From assembly GCA_043421945.1 (NCBI GenBank), contig JBHOGO010000081.1:1-20010 (forward strand): a DNA stretch of 20,010 bases, read 5' to 3'. A model generated the notes under the pieces. That model saw nothing but the letters and a program-made list of their open reading frames with translations. It had not been told where the DNA came from and searched no databases. Of this stretch, positions 1 to 6,805 are shown one piece after another. This DNA comes from Thaumasiovibrio sp043421945 (GTDB lineage: Bacteria; Pseudomonadota; Gammaproteobacteria; Enterobacterales; Vibrionaceae). A program made the position numbers and the translations under genes. How positions within the stretch are numbered: the stretch's first letter is position 1; each line of letters begins with the position of its first letter.

Positions 1-543
1 CATTGCTCTTCTTCTCCATACATAGAGATAAACTTATGAATAGAAATGCCTTTTTGAAACTGAACTTGATTTTTAGCTATGATGATTTCCTCACTCAACG
101 TCTATTACTAAGTATAGCCATCAATACTGAGTTTTAGTGGTAATCAGGTACATATATGCAATAGCATCGAAAATAACCCTATATATCAACCAGCAACATT
201 CTCATTCCTGCTATATAAAACAACCCAGTCATAATGCCCAATATTTGCGCTCTAAAGGCATTAGAAACACATCGACTGACATAGGGTGACTAACAGTCTG
301 CCTTGTTACAAATAGTCTGATCTTGTCTCATATCTTATGGGCTATAAAATAATCAACCATTAATGTAGACAGATTTAGACAGTAATAAGGTATGTCCAAT
401 ACCTATTTTTTCGCTCAGTGTCTCACTTATTTTTATGCTGACAATACACTGACAAAAGGATGTGTTTGAATCACTACCCTAACGACTTATACCCTTTTAT
501 TGCTTTATTTAGTGATTAATTTGTTATCTTCCAGGAATTCGTA
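1..543. other. Gene-free AT-rich stretch at the left edge
   Basis: I see no convincing coding region here on either strand. The longest small frame with a start codon that I noticed is 33 codons (36-137), with no good ribosome binding site. The stretch holds one weak terminator-like hairpin (388-411) and, just before the gene at 544, a clear Shine-Dalgarno sequence AGGAA six bases upstream of the ATG. A leftward gene could begin at the very edge, because the minus strand has an ATG near position 22 that reads open to base 1, but too little is visible to call it. Confidence 0.5.
388..411 (+). terminator. Weak intrinsic-terminator-like hairpin
   Basis: AGGTAT (388-393) pairs with ATACCT (399-404) over a 5-base loop and is followed by ATTTTTT. 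The stem is only 6 bp and AT-rich, so it is weak. It would end a rightward transcript coming from 1-387, where no gene is evident, so it either marks a small RNA, ends something starting outside the window, or is chance. Confidence 0.25.
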
Positions 544-867
544 ATGCGCAAATTTTTAACCATCCCAACTCTGTTACTTGCTTTAGCGGCACTTCCAACA
601 ATGGCAATGCCATCACTCGTTGCACAAGCAGATGTGGTACAAGGTAATTACGAATTAGTAGAGCAAGTTCATATCGCTGGTGATATTAGAGATAGCCTCT
701 ACCGACTTGTAGACAGTGGTTTAGCAGACAAAGAATCTGATGTGTATGTTATTGAAGATATCGCTGAGAACACACTCGACGATACATTAATGATTGTTGT
801 ATCACTCTACAACCACCAACCAAGTGACATCAGCAAATTACTTGGCGACGAACAATATCAGTTGTAA
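544..867 (+). CDS. Small exported protein, unknown function
   Basis: This 107-aa protein has a classical N-terminal signal sequence: basic MRK, a hydrophobic run of Leu and Ala, then small residues up to about residue 29 (VAQA before DVV), predicting a mature protein of about 78 aa in the periplasm or outside. The mature part is acidic and has no cysteine and no motif I can name. The start is supported by AGGAA six bases upstream. It stands alone: a 540-base gap lies upstream, and a strong bidirectional terminator 40 bases downstream separates it from a tiny leftward gene. I do not recognise the family. Confidence 0.75.
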   Translation: MRKFLTIPTLLLALAALPTMAMPSLVAQADVVQGNYELVEQVHIAGDIRDSLYRLVDSGLADKESDVYVIEDIAENTLDDTLMIVVSLYNHQPSDISKLLGDEQYQL

Positions 868-906
868 CCTAGCCGAGACATTAATATTTGTGCCACCTAA
901 AATGGC

Positions 907-936
907 AAAAGCCAGAATCATCGATTCTGGCTTTTT
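907..936. terminator. Bidirectional intrinsic terminator
   Basis: GCCAGAATC (911-919) pairs perfectly with GATTCTGGC (923-931) over a 3-base loop. It is flanked by AAAA on the left and TTTTT on the right, which extends the stem and gives a U-tract for rightward transcripts. Read leftward it also ends in a T-rich run. It lies between the convergent genes at 544-867 (+) and 985-1065 (-) and can serve both. Confidence 0.85.
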
Positions 937-948
937 AAATTTGGGTGG

Positions 949-975
949 ACCTGAGTCGGATCACTATACTCAGGT
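949..975. repeat. Inverted repeat next to the terminator
   Basis: ACCTGAGT (949-956) is repeated inverted as ACTCAGGT (968-975) over an 11-base loop; one more base pair can be added outside (G948 with C976). There is no U-tract on either side, so it is not an intrinsic terminator by itself. It lies 9 bases beyond the stop codon of the tiny leftward gene, so it could stabilise that gene's mRNA 3' end. Confidence 0.45.
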
Positions 976-984
976 CGTCTATTC

Positions 985-1065
985 TTACTTCTTATAAGTA
1001 AGGGGTTTTACTTTTGTGCCTTGGGTTTGGTGATAATACCAAAGTCTTCTAGCTCTGTTTTTCAT
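985..1065 (-). CDS. Tiny basic peptide (26 aa), unknown function
   Basis: On the minus strand a perfect AGGAG lies 5 bases upstream of an ATG at 1065. It opens 26 codons ending in TAA at 985. The peptide begins MKNRARRLWYYHQTQG and ends in TYKK; 9 of 26 residues are Lys or Arg, and an aromatic WYY cluster sits at 9-11. There is no signal peptide or membrane segment. A TATAAT hexamer at 1085-1090 (minus strand) lies close upstream, but it would leave almost no leader and has no good -35. The frame ends before a stable inverted repeat and a bidirectional terminator, as expected of a real short transcript. The strong ribosome binding site and placement favour a real gene; the short length argues for caution. 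I do not recognise a family. Confidence 0.55.
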   Translation of the reverse strand: MKNRARRLWYYHQTQGTKVKPLTYKK

Positions 1066-1620
1066 GGTAACTCCTTTTCTAATTATTATATGGCTTTCTT
1101 TTAATAGCCGTTCTTCTCAATGACTTGAGATATCTTATGTCATTAACGATGAACAATATATGACACAATGTGCACAGTTGATTACTGATTTGTGAATAGT
1201 CTCACAATTTCAAAGTCAATTAGACTTACAACATGCATTAAAGGGATAGAGGAAGTGGAAACAAGGGCATGTAACGTAGAGGGATATGCTCCAATATTGC
1301 AGTTTCTTCAACTCATTAATCTATCGATACGACCAATATATCACCACTGAATTGTATTGCAATACTTATCGTTACCAAATCACATTAAGGTGAATCACTA
1401 TTGTAACGTTTACTAGCCACCTTGAATCTCTATCACAAATTATACGTAACAACTCCCTTTTGCTACGACACACTTCTACCTACCTTTCAATGTTTTGAGT
1501 CATTCATTAATGACAAATAATGGTATCATACGCTATCGGCATGCAAAGTTGACACTCACTGCATAGCTCAAACCGCACACTACATCACGCATCTAACCGT
1601 ACTCTAAAGATTGAAATCTA
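1066..1620. other. 555-base gap with a consensus CRP-type site
   Basis: No convincing protein gene is visible on either strand; one 35-codon frame (1286-1393) was considered and rejected. The gap contains a near-perfect CRP-type palindrome (1189-1208) and a lone TTGACA (1549-1554) without a well-placed -10 partner. It must hold the promoters of the leftward peptide at 1065 and of the DUF3859 gene at 1621, and it is long enough to hide a small RNA. Confidence 0.5.
1189..1208. promoter_or_regulatory. Consensus CRP (cAMP receptor protein) site
   Basis: TGTGA (1191-1195), six bases, then TCACA (1202-1206) match the CRP consensus TGTGA-N6-TCACA at all ten core positions, with TT and AA flanks adding symmetry. 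It lies 126 bases upstream of the ATG of the leftward 26-aa peptide and about 420 bases upstream of the DUF3859 gene, so the leftward unit is the nearer target. No clear -10/-35 pair fixes the spacing. The match is seen; regulation by cAMP-CRP is inference. Confidence 0.55.
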
Positions 1621-2043
1621 ATGGCAAAATCAAAATACATCGTAGAAATATTAAGTCATGGGATCTATACCGGCTGGGATGGGAAATCAAAACTTTTACC
1701 CAATATACAGACATTCACCACCGACATTCCGGCAGCCATTGATGTTGAATTTGGCTTCACCGTTAACATTAAGAAAGGGAAAGGGAAAATACTACGCTAC
1801 TGTATCTATCACCCTGACATCACTACTGATACTGGTGACATCATGCCTCCATTCGATGGGGAGGTTCACATTCGTAATAATGACTGGGACTTTTATCTTG
1901 GTGATACTATCTGGGCACCGATCGAAAATAAACTGGGTGACTGGCGTATGCTGATGGAAATCGATGGGGTAACGATCGCTGAGAAGACCTTCAATCTCTA
2001 CGCAGCAGACCAAGGTAATTTTTGGAAACGACGAGGTTATTAA
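1621..2043 (+). CDS. DUF3859 family protein
   Basis: This 140-aa soluble protein has no signal peptide. It matches from memory the DUF3859 family of Vibrio and relatives: an N-terminal segment around VEILSHGIYTGWD, the segment FTTDIPAAIDVEFGF (about 32-46), the conserved CIYHPDI (61-67), and PPFDGEVHIRNNDWDFYLGD at about 76-95. The run of aromatic and acidic residues suggests a beta-rich fold. The function of the family is not established, so none is assigned. The ATG is not preceded by a strong Shine-Dalgarno sequence, but family similarity starts at residue 1. The gene is monocistronic, with a 114-base gap to the acetyltransferase downstream. Confidence 0.8.
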   Translation: MAKSKYIVEILSHGIYTGWDGKSKLLPNIQTFTTDIPAAIDVEFGFTVNIKKGKGKILRYCIYHPDITTDTGDIMPPFDGEVHIRNNDWDFYLGDTIWAPIENKLGDWRMLMEIDGVTIAEKTFNLYAADQGNFWKRRGY

Positions 2044-2157
2044 CCTTTGTGACATCATATGATCATGTTTAAAATTTAAGGTCTTATAACACCGTGCTAG
2101 CTGATTTAACCAATAAACAGTACAAAAATGATCGGTTCAATCTTAAAGGATTAAGAC

Positions 2158-2736
2158 ATGTTCACACAGCCCAACATATTAACAAATAGATTAATATTAC
2201 GACCATTTGAGCTATCTGATACTAATAGGATTCAGAAGCTTGCTGGTAACATACAGATTGCGATGAGTTCAGCTAATATTCCTTACCCTTATCAAGATGG
2301 GATGGCTGGGTTATGGGTTGGTAGTCACGCAGCCTTGTGGCGTCGAAAAGAGGCAGCCCACTTTGCCGTTTTAGACAAAGTATCAAAGCAGCTCATTGGA
2401 GCAGTATCTATCCAAAATATCGTCTCAGGCCGTGGTCAGTTGGGGTACTGGATAGGTGAAGAATATTGGGGGAAGGGGTTTGGGACTGAAGCTGCACAAG
2501 CCGCCATTACATTTGGTTTTGAACAATTTAATTTAGAAACTATCTACGCACAGCATCTCAGTAAAGACATACGTCCGGGTAAAATACTGACAAAAGTAGG
2601 TATGAAGCGAGTCACAACAAAACGTGATGCTGTGAGGATTGAGCACATTAGCGAAGATGTCGAGTACTATGAGATTGGACGCCTTCACTTTGAAAAGGTT
2701 GCTGCATATGGTGACGTTGTTGGCATTAGCCAATAA
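2158..2736 (+). CDS. GNAT-family N-acetyltransferase (RimJ/RimL type)
   Basis: This 192-aa protein is predicted to transfer acetyl from acetyl-CoA to an amine; the substrate is unknown. It opens with TNRLILRPFELSD (9-21), the usual first strand of the Acetyltransf_3/RimJ class. The acetyl-CoA pyrophosphate-binding motif A is at about 96-115, with GYWIGEEYWGKGFGTEA containing the Q/R-x-x-G-x-G/A-like GKGFGT loop. Motif B follows around 130-152. The expected Asn of the usual N-x-x-S motif is replaced here by KDIRPGK, and the C-terminal tail (about 175-192) runs past the typical fold. AAAGGA seven bases upstream supports the start. A 23-codon frame starts inside its stop codon (TAATG) but is probably chance. 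A terminator lies 160 bases further on. Confidence 0.85.
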   Translation: MFTQPNILTNRLILRPFELSDTNRIQKLAGNIQIAMSSANIPYPYQDGMAGLWVGSHAALWRRKEAAHFAVLDKVSKQLIGAVSIQNIVSGRGQLGYWIGEEYWGKGFGTEAAQAAITFGFEQFNLETIYAQHLSKDIRPGKILTKVGMKRVTTKRDAVRIEHISEDVEYYEIGRLHFEKVAAYGDVVGISQ

Positions 2737-2894
2737 TGACTACCTTAGGGGCCACGATATATGCCGTGGTCATGCGCTTGGGCAATGGCAACAAAGTGAT
2801 GCAATAACGACGGTCACAACCTAAAGGTCGCTTCACCACTGACATTAACCTCACATCAGCCTTCAAATTAAACACTGAATTTTCATCAAGTTAT

Positions 2895-2924
2895 AAAAAA
2901 ATGCTATCTAATAGCATTTTTTTT
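2895..2924 (+). terminator. Intrinsic terminator
   Basis: ATGCTAT (2901-2907) pairs with ATAGCAT (2911-2917) over a 3-base loop, with six A before and seven T after (2918-2924). The A and T runs extend the stem and make it work in both directions. It is the likely end of the acetyltransferase transcript, which then has an unusually long 3' untranslated region of about 160 bases containing small inverted repeats. Confidence 0.8.
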
Positions 2925-2978
2925 CAGTTTTATTGAAAGGAGTTTGTCCCTCTCAGGTCTTATTAACTGAAATATTAC

Positions 2979-2990
2979 TTAGCGCGCTAA
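2979..2990. promoter_or_regulatory. 12-bp perfect palindrome upstream of exported protein gene
   Basis: TTAGCGCGCTAA is fully self-complementary and lies 38 bases upstream of the ATG at 3029, where an operator would be expected. No regulator is known to me for this site. It could also be chance. Confidence 0.25.
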
Positions 2991-3028
2991 AACACCAAGT
3001 ATGTAATCGAGACAAAAAGGTAATCATT

Positions 3029-3340
3029 ATGTTTAATTTTAAAACTGTTACTCTATCTGCTCTTATATTGATGTCTGGTTCAGCACTTGCTGATATTCGC
3101 GTAGTTGATACTGAAAGTGGGGCTTGGGTAACCGTACGAGATAACAACGGTAATCCTGAAGCTGGTGCAATGGTCAAAATGACCAATGTACCTCAAGACA
3201 AAGAAGTGTATACCACTAACGCCAACGGACGAGTCTTTATCCCAATTACATTAGAACGTTCACGTTCTATTCGTTTAGAAGCTCAGTCACAAGACGGCAT
3301 GAAGAGTGATGTTGCATTCCTCCACAGTTCAAGTGATTAA
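3029..3340 (+). CDS. Exported protein with Ig-like / carboxypeptidase-regulatory-like fold
   Basis: The 103-aa product starts at the ATG at 3029, because a typical signal peptide follows at once (MFNFKTVTLSALILMSGSALA, with cleavage expected after the last Ala) and AAAAAGG lies 8 bases upstream. A longer frame from a TTG at 2933 would put 32 residues ahead of the signal peptide and is not credible. The mature part of about 82 aa contains VTVRDNNGNPEAGAMVKMTN followed by TTNANGRVFIPI. This is the pattern of small beta-sandwich domains of the carboxypeptidase-regulatory-like or Ig-like group, with a sugar- or peptide-independent structural fold. A periplasmic or secreted location is inferred; the function is unknown. 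Confidence 0.7.
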   Translation: MFNFKTVTLSALILMSGSALADIRVVDTESGAWVTVRDNNGNPEAGAMVKMTNVPQDKEVYTTNANGRVFIPITLERSRSIRLEAQSQDGMKSDVAFLHSSSD

Positions 3341-3368
3341 TTCAACTAACGAGTAAAATACACGCTTT

Positions 3369-3421
3369 CACCTCAGACTGTTTGTTATTGTGTCACGCTG
3401 TGATGACTACAGTTTGAGGTG
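3369..3421. repeat. Long nested inverted repeat between convergent genes
   Basis: CACCTCAGACTG (3369-3380) pairs with CAGTTTGAGGTG (3410-3421), 11 of 12 bases plus a G-U pair in RNA. Inside it sits a smaller hairpin, TCAC-gct-GTGA (about 3393-3403). No T-run follows on either strand. It lies between the rightward gene ending at 3340 and the leftward gene ending at 3450, so it may act as a shared transcript end stabiliser or a Rho-independent-like barrier. Confidence 0.5.
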
Positions 3422-3449
3422 GCTACTAGCCATTCTCTCCCTTTCTTAA

Positions 3450-3989
3450 TCACGAATTATCCTTCGGGCGTAAATCCCGAGCCAAAATAAGCGCGAGTCC
3501 AATGAGCTGCATAAAGAGCGCAACATTCCTAAACATTGCCATTTCTCTCATTAACGACTGATGTTGCTCAACATACTGCAAATTATCCAGGTATCGACCA
3601 TCAATACTCTCTCTTAAAACTTGCTGATGGTCATTGAGAATAAAGACTAACGGCTCAACCGCCAGAGCAGTATCCTCTTCAACCCAAGGGTCGAGCACCA
3701 TCATAAGCAGCTCAGCTTCAGCGCTACCCTCACTGGCTGCAGGCAGACTTAATTCCATGCTATCTAGCCCTAAGAAGTAGAGAGGAAGCCACTCTTTTTT
3801 TCGCTCTAGCGTCTCAATTTTCTGCCAAATCTGAGAAATCAGCATACTGTTTTCATTTCGCTTTTGTTCAATAACCCCTGCTTTTTGACTCAACTGATCA
3901 ACTTTTAAATGCGTCAGCAATGCAGCACCTATATTAAGTGCTAACCCTAACGCAACAACACTCCAAGTAGGAACTGGCATCAATTTCAT
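3450..3989 (-). CDS. Two-TM inner membrane protein, unknown function
   Basis: The 179-aa protein has a membrane segment near each end: about residues 8-27 and about 152-170, the latter followed by RDLRPKDNS. Between them is a hydrophilic segment of about 125 residues, probably periplasmic, with a predicted helical, possibly coiled region at 31-65 (VDQLSQKAGVIEQKRNEN onward) and an acidic middle. The layout resembles small sensor-like or periplasmic-loop membrane proteins, but there is no catalytic or signalling domain. The start ATG at 3989 has only a weak ribosome binding site. It is transcribed alone, divergent from the DUF1289 gene. I do not recognise the family. Confidence 0.65.
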   Translation of the reverse strand: MKLMPVPTWSVVALGLALNIGAALLTHLKVDQLSQKAGVIEQKRNENSMLISQIWQKIETLERKKEWLPLYFLGLDSMELSLPAASEGSAEAELLMMVLDPWVEEDTALAVEPLVFILNDHQQVLRESIDGRYLDNLQYVEQHQSLMREMAMFRNVALFMQLIGLALILARDLRPKDNS

Positions 3990-4148
3990 TTTTTGCCCAC
4001 TATCATGATATAAACGTAATCACACTAACCAACATGCAAAACACGTTTTTTAAGTATAAACAAAACAATAAAAAAGAATGCCTTATATTTACTTACACAC
4101 CTTGGCTTAAAAAGCGCTTGCTTCCACCACTTAGCAACGTATCCTGAG

Positions 4149-4166
4149 CAATCTAGTGTTAGATTG
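4149..4166. repeat. 7-bp perfect inverted repeat in divergent promoter region
   Basis: CAATCTA (4149-4155), four bases, TAGATTG (4160-4166). It sits about 80 bases upstream of the DUF1289 gene and 160 bases upstream of the leftward membrane protein gene. It has the size and symmetry of a dimeric repressor operator, but no regulator gene is adjacent. Confidence 0.3.
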
Positions 4167-4244
4167 GTCGTTAGCTGAATGCGCCTAATCGATTAAACAA
4201 GCAGGTATTACCAACTACCCACGACTCAAGTAGGCCTATTGAAA

Positions 4245-4562
4245 ATGATTGCATCGCCCTGTCTAGGAAAATGTAAAGTCCAAAACGGATTTTGTATTGG
4301 ATGTTCACGGACATTGAACGAAATTAGCCGTTGGGTTTCGCTCAGCGATGAACAAAGAGATTACAAAATAAACAGTGTTCGTCGACTCATCTCTACGCAC
4401 ACCTGCCCTGGCTGCCAAAAACCAGCACAATGCGATATCAGCGCAGGCAAGGAAAGCTGTTGGTGCTTTGATGTACCTAAATACGACCTCTCAAAGCCAG
4501 CGAGCGATGGTACTCAATGCTACTGTCGACAGTGTCTCTCTTCATTGGTGGGCAAGCAGTAA
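4245..4562 (+). CDS. DUF1289 plus cysteine-rich CWC domain protein
   Basis: The 105-aa protein has twelve cysteines in two groups. Residues 4-40 carry the DUF1289 pattern: SPC-x3-C, C-x2-C (Cys 6, 10, 17, 20), then the typical TLNEISRW. Residues 54-97 carry CPGC (54, 57), Cys63, CWC (72-74) and CYCRQC (92, 94, 97), the pattern of the cysteine-rich CWC family. Both halves look metal- or Fe-S-binding; biochemical roles are not established. The start may be the ATG at 4245 or a TTG six bases earlier; the family normally begins very close to the SPC motif, so the ATG is preferred. The gene ends six bases before the next start, so the two probably form an operon. Confidence 0.8.
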   Translation: MIASPCLGKCKVQNGFCIGCSRTLNEISRWVSLSDEQRDYKINSVRRLISTHTCPGCQKPAQCDISAGKESCWCFDVPKYDLSKPASDGTQCYCRQCLSSLVGKQ

Positions 4563-4568
4563 AGAACT

Positions 4569-4928
4569 ATGAATATTAAACAATTACTTATTCTCGTATT
4601 GACGCTTTCTGCTACTTCAACGTTCGCTTCACTTCCGCAGAATGAATCCGTCTGTAAAAAACATTTTTCAAATAACTTACTCCAGCAGCAAGTAATGTTT
4701 AGTGATCGAGCATTAACAACGTCCACACGTCGCAAGGCAGAAAGAACCATAGACCACGCTCGAGAAGAGTTTGGAAAAACACAAAGTTATTGTCATGCTA
4801 ATGATGCACTCGAACGTTATGCCGCGAATGACAGTAAGATAAATTCCCATCAGTTTAAGGATGGTGAAGTGAATTACTTTGGGCGAAGTGGTGTCAATTT
4901 CCGTTTCGGAAACAAGAGTGAAGAATAG
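4569..4928 (+). CDS. Small exported protein, unknown function
   Basis: This 119-aa protein has a signal peptide (MNIKQLLILVLTLSATSTFA, with cleavage after residue 20 likely). The mature part is about 99 residues, hydrophilic and helical in look, with two cysteines (29 and 75) that could form one periplasmic disulfide. It starts six bases after the stop of the DUF1289-CWC gene with no strong ribosome binding site of its own, suggesting translational coupling. It ends at a strong terminator. No family is recognised. Confidence 0.7.
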   Translation: MNIKQLLILVLTLSATSTFASLPQNESVCKKHFSNNLLQQQVMFSDRALTTSTRRKAERTIDHAREEFGKTQSYCHANDALERYAANDSKINSHQFKDGEVNYFGRSGVNFRFGNKSEE

Positions 4929-4954
4929 TCGCGATTAAATGCAACTAACACTAT

Positions 4955-4988
4955 AAAAAAGCCAACTGCATTCGGGCAGTTGGCTTTT
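4955..4988. terminator. Bidirectional intrinsic terminator
   Basis: GCCAACTGC (4961-4969) pairs with GCAGTTGGC (4976-4984) over a 6-base loop, flanked by six A and four T. It is shared by the rightward exported-protein operon and the leftward RRM gene. Confidence 0.88.
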
Positions 4989-5022
4989 CACATCATGTAC
5001 TTACTGGAGTCCAGTCAGCTCA

Positions 5023-5262
5023 TTATGCGTCAGCTTGTTTCACACGAATTTTATTTTTCGCTACTTTTGTTTGATTCAATGCAGCGATAGCAGCTTTCGC
5101 TTCCGCTTCTTCAGGCATTTCAACAAACGCAAATCCTTTTGAAAGACCCGTCTCTTGATCCAATACTAACGTGCACTCAGCAACCGTTCCATGAGTAGAA
5201 AAAAGTTCACGGATTTCATGTTCTGCCATTTCGCGTGACAGGTTTCGGGCTAGAAGTTTCAT
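5023..5262 (-). CDS. Single-RRM RNA-binding protein
   Basis: This 79-aa protein is essentially one RNA recognition motif. RNP2 is LLARNL (3-8) and RNP1 is KGFAFVEM (42-49), with aromatic residues at the usual stacking positions of RNP1 (Phe44, Phe46). The fold beta-alpha-beta-beta-alpha-beta is complete, ending in KIRVKQADA. Small bacterial RRM proteins of this kind bind single-stranded RNA and are often tied to cold or stress responses; the target here is unknown. It is transcribed alone and ends at a bidirectional terminator. It has a long leader and only a poor Shine-Dalgarno sequence, so post-transcriptional control is possible. Confidence 0.9.
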   Translation of the reverse strand: MKLLARNLSREMAEHEIRELFSTHGTVAECTLVLDQETGLSKGFAFVEMPEEAEAKAAIAALNQTKVAKNKIRVKQADA

Positions 5263-5294
5263 AGTTGACCATCAAGTTTAGGGATTCGGCGCGA

Positions 5295-5323
5295 ATTGTC
5301 GCAGGTTCCTCTACACAAACCAA
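5295..5323 (-). promoter_or_regulatory. Candidate promoter of the RRM gene
   Basis: On the minus strand TTGGTT (5323-5318) and GACAAT (5300-5295) are separated by exactly 17 bases. Each matches its sigma-70 consensus at four positions. Transcription would begin about 25 bases upstream of the RRM start codon. Confidence 0.3.
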
Positions 5324-5377
5324 GTATTTAATCGAAAGAGAGCCACCTAACCACTGGTACATCGTGAACTTTGTCCA

Positions 5378-6751
5378 CTACACCGTTAAGTTCTTTAGCC
5401 AATGCCGTTGCCAGTAACGGCGAATGCAAAGAGTAAACTTTGTCACCTCTTCCAATGTCATTAATGCTAATACCCACGCAAACGGCCATTTAAGAACAAA
5501 TGCGGCAAATGCCACAATAGGAATGCCAACCATCCACATCGCTATCATGTCCATACGCAAGCAAAACTTGTTTTCCCCGCCGGCTCTTAGTATGCCGTTA
5601 ATCAGTATAAGGTTAAGCATTCGAAGCCAAATCGTGGCTCCAAGCAAGTAAATGGCAGGCTTTGCTAATGGGGTGAGTTCAGGTTGATCCAACTTTAAAA
5701 ATTGCAATAACCAAGCATTATTAAGAAGTAAGAGGAGGCTAGCAACCACTCCTAAAACCAAAATTGCTCGAATAAAAAAAGATGTCATTTCGACGGCTTC
5801 ATCAAATTGATTACGTCCCAGTGCCTGCCCAAGCATGACAGAGCACGCAACTGAAATACCAAAAAAGAGTGAATAACAGACTCCCTCAAAAGGCCCCATC
5901 ATGCTAAACACTGCAAGCTCTAATGTCCCCATATGCCCGTAAATAACTTGATAACATAATGTCCCCAACGACCAGAAAACCGTATTCGCAATGGCGGGGA
6001 CAGATAATGAATGGAACTTTTCAGTTAGTTTTTTTGTCGCTGCTTGTGCTTTATGAATAACGAGCCAATGCTTCTTCCAATACAGTATTGAAAACAGCAC
6101 TAAAATTTGAATAAGCCTGGCGAATGTTGTCGCCAATGCTGCTCCCATTACACCTAAGGCTGGGAACCCAAAGCCACCTTGAATGAAGCAATAATTCAGC
6201 ACAATATTAACCAATATCGTTGCGCTACCAATCACAAGTGGGATCATGACTTCATTACTCGATCGTAAGCTCGTTTCAACAACCGATATAACCAGTGACA
6301 ATAATAAAATAGGCACTGCAAACCAAAGGTATTGCTTCCCATATGCCATGACTTGGGGATCACTGGTTTGTAAAACCATGATCCAATCGGCGGCTAATGT
6401 CATCACCAGTGCAATAGGAAGTAGCCACTGGGTTCCAACCCTCATTGCCAATTGAAAAACTTGTTTGCAAGCCAGAGTATTTCCTTGCCCCCAATACTGT
6501 GCAACAAGCGTCCCCGTCGCGGTGCATAACCCTGCCCCGATCATCATCGCGACAAACACCCATTTTGATGCTATCCCCACCGAAGCTGTCGCCTCTGGTC
6601 CAAAATCACTAACCATTAATACATCAGTTAACCCAAGAAATGCGCCTAATGCACTTTGTAATGCTATTGGAACTGCAAGCTTTGAAGCCCCTGATATTGT
6701 TACCTTTACCTGCGATGTATTACACTTTATGCTAGTTTCAATCGTGTTCAT
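5378..6751 (-). CDS. MATE-family efflux transporter
   Basis: The 457-aa length and about twelve hydrophobic segments fit the multidrug and toxic compound extrusion family, which exports cationic drugs or metabolites in exchange for Na+ or H+. Visible hallmarks are the first-helix region KLAVPIALQSALGAFLGLTD (about 24-43), VAQYWGQGN around 83-91 and, in the second half, the repeat-related GLxAlxQALGRNQFDEA-like segment (MLGQALGRNQ near 306-315). AGAGGG six bases before the ATG supports the start. It diverges from an AraC-family regulator gene with only 54 bases between start codons, so that regulator probably controls it. It does not look like NorM proper; the substrate is unknown. Confidence 0.88.
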   Translation of the reverse strand: MNTIETSIKCNTSQVKVTISGASKLAVPIALQSALGAFLGLTDVLMVSDFGPEATASVGIASKWVFVAMMIGAGLCTATGTLVAQYWGQGNTLACKQVFQLAMRVGTQWLLPIALVMTLAADWIMVLQTSDPQVMAYGKQYLWFAVPILLLSLVISVVETSLRSSNEVMIPLVIGSATILVNIVLNYCFIQGGFGFPALGVMGAALATTFARLIQILVLFSILYWKKHWLVIHKAQAATKKLTEKFHSLSVPAIANTVFWSLGTLCYQVIYGHMGTLELAVFSMMGPFEGVCYSLFFGISVACSVMLGQALGRNQFDEAVEMTSFFIRAILVLGVVASLLLLLNNAWLLQFLKLDQPELTPLAKPAIYLLGATIWLRMLNLILINGILRAGGENKFCLRMDMIAMWMVGIPIVAFAAFVLKWPFAWVLALMTLEEVTKFTLCIRRYWQRHWLKNLTV

Positions 6752-6805
6752 GTTCTGCCCTCTTTAGCGTTGAAGGCACTTTACGTTCTACTGAGAAAAC
6801 ACTAA

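Noticed and set aside
36..137. 33-codon frame near the left edge
   Set aside because: No good ribosome binding site and no supporting context; expected by chance in AT-rich DNA.
1286..1393. 35-codon frame with AGAGGG upstream
   Set aside because: Ribosome-binding-site spacing is only about 3 bases and the peptide, rich in Tyr, Cys and Gln, looks like translated noise; no terminator or context supports it.
1549..1554. Perfect -35 hexamer TTGACA upstream of the DUF3859 gene
   Set aside because: No acceptable -10 hexamer at 16-18 bases downstream, so a promoter cannot be claimed.
2741..2829. Integron attC-like site in the structured region after the acetyltransferase
   Set aside because: It lacks the paired core sites (RYYYAAC and GTTRRRY) expected of attC or Vibrio repeats.
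2933..3028. Upstream extension of the exported protein from a TTG at 2933
   Set aside because: It would place 32 residues ahead of a clear signal peptide, and the ATG at 3029 has its own ribosome binding site.
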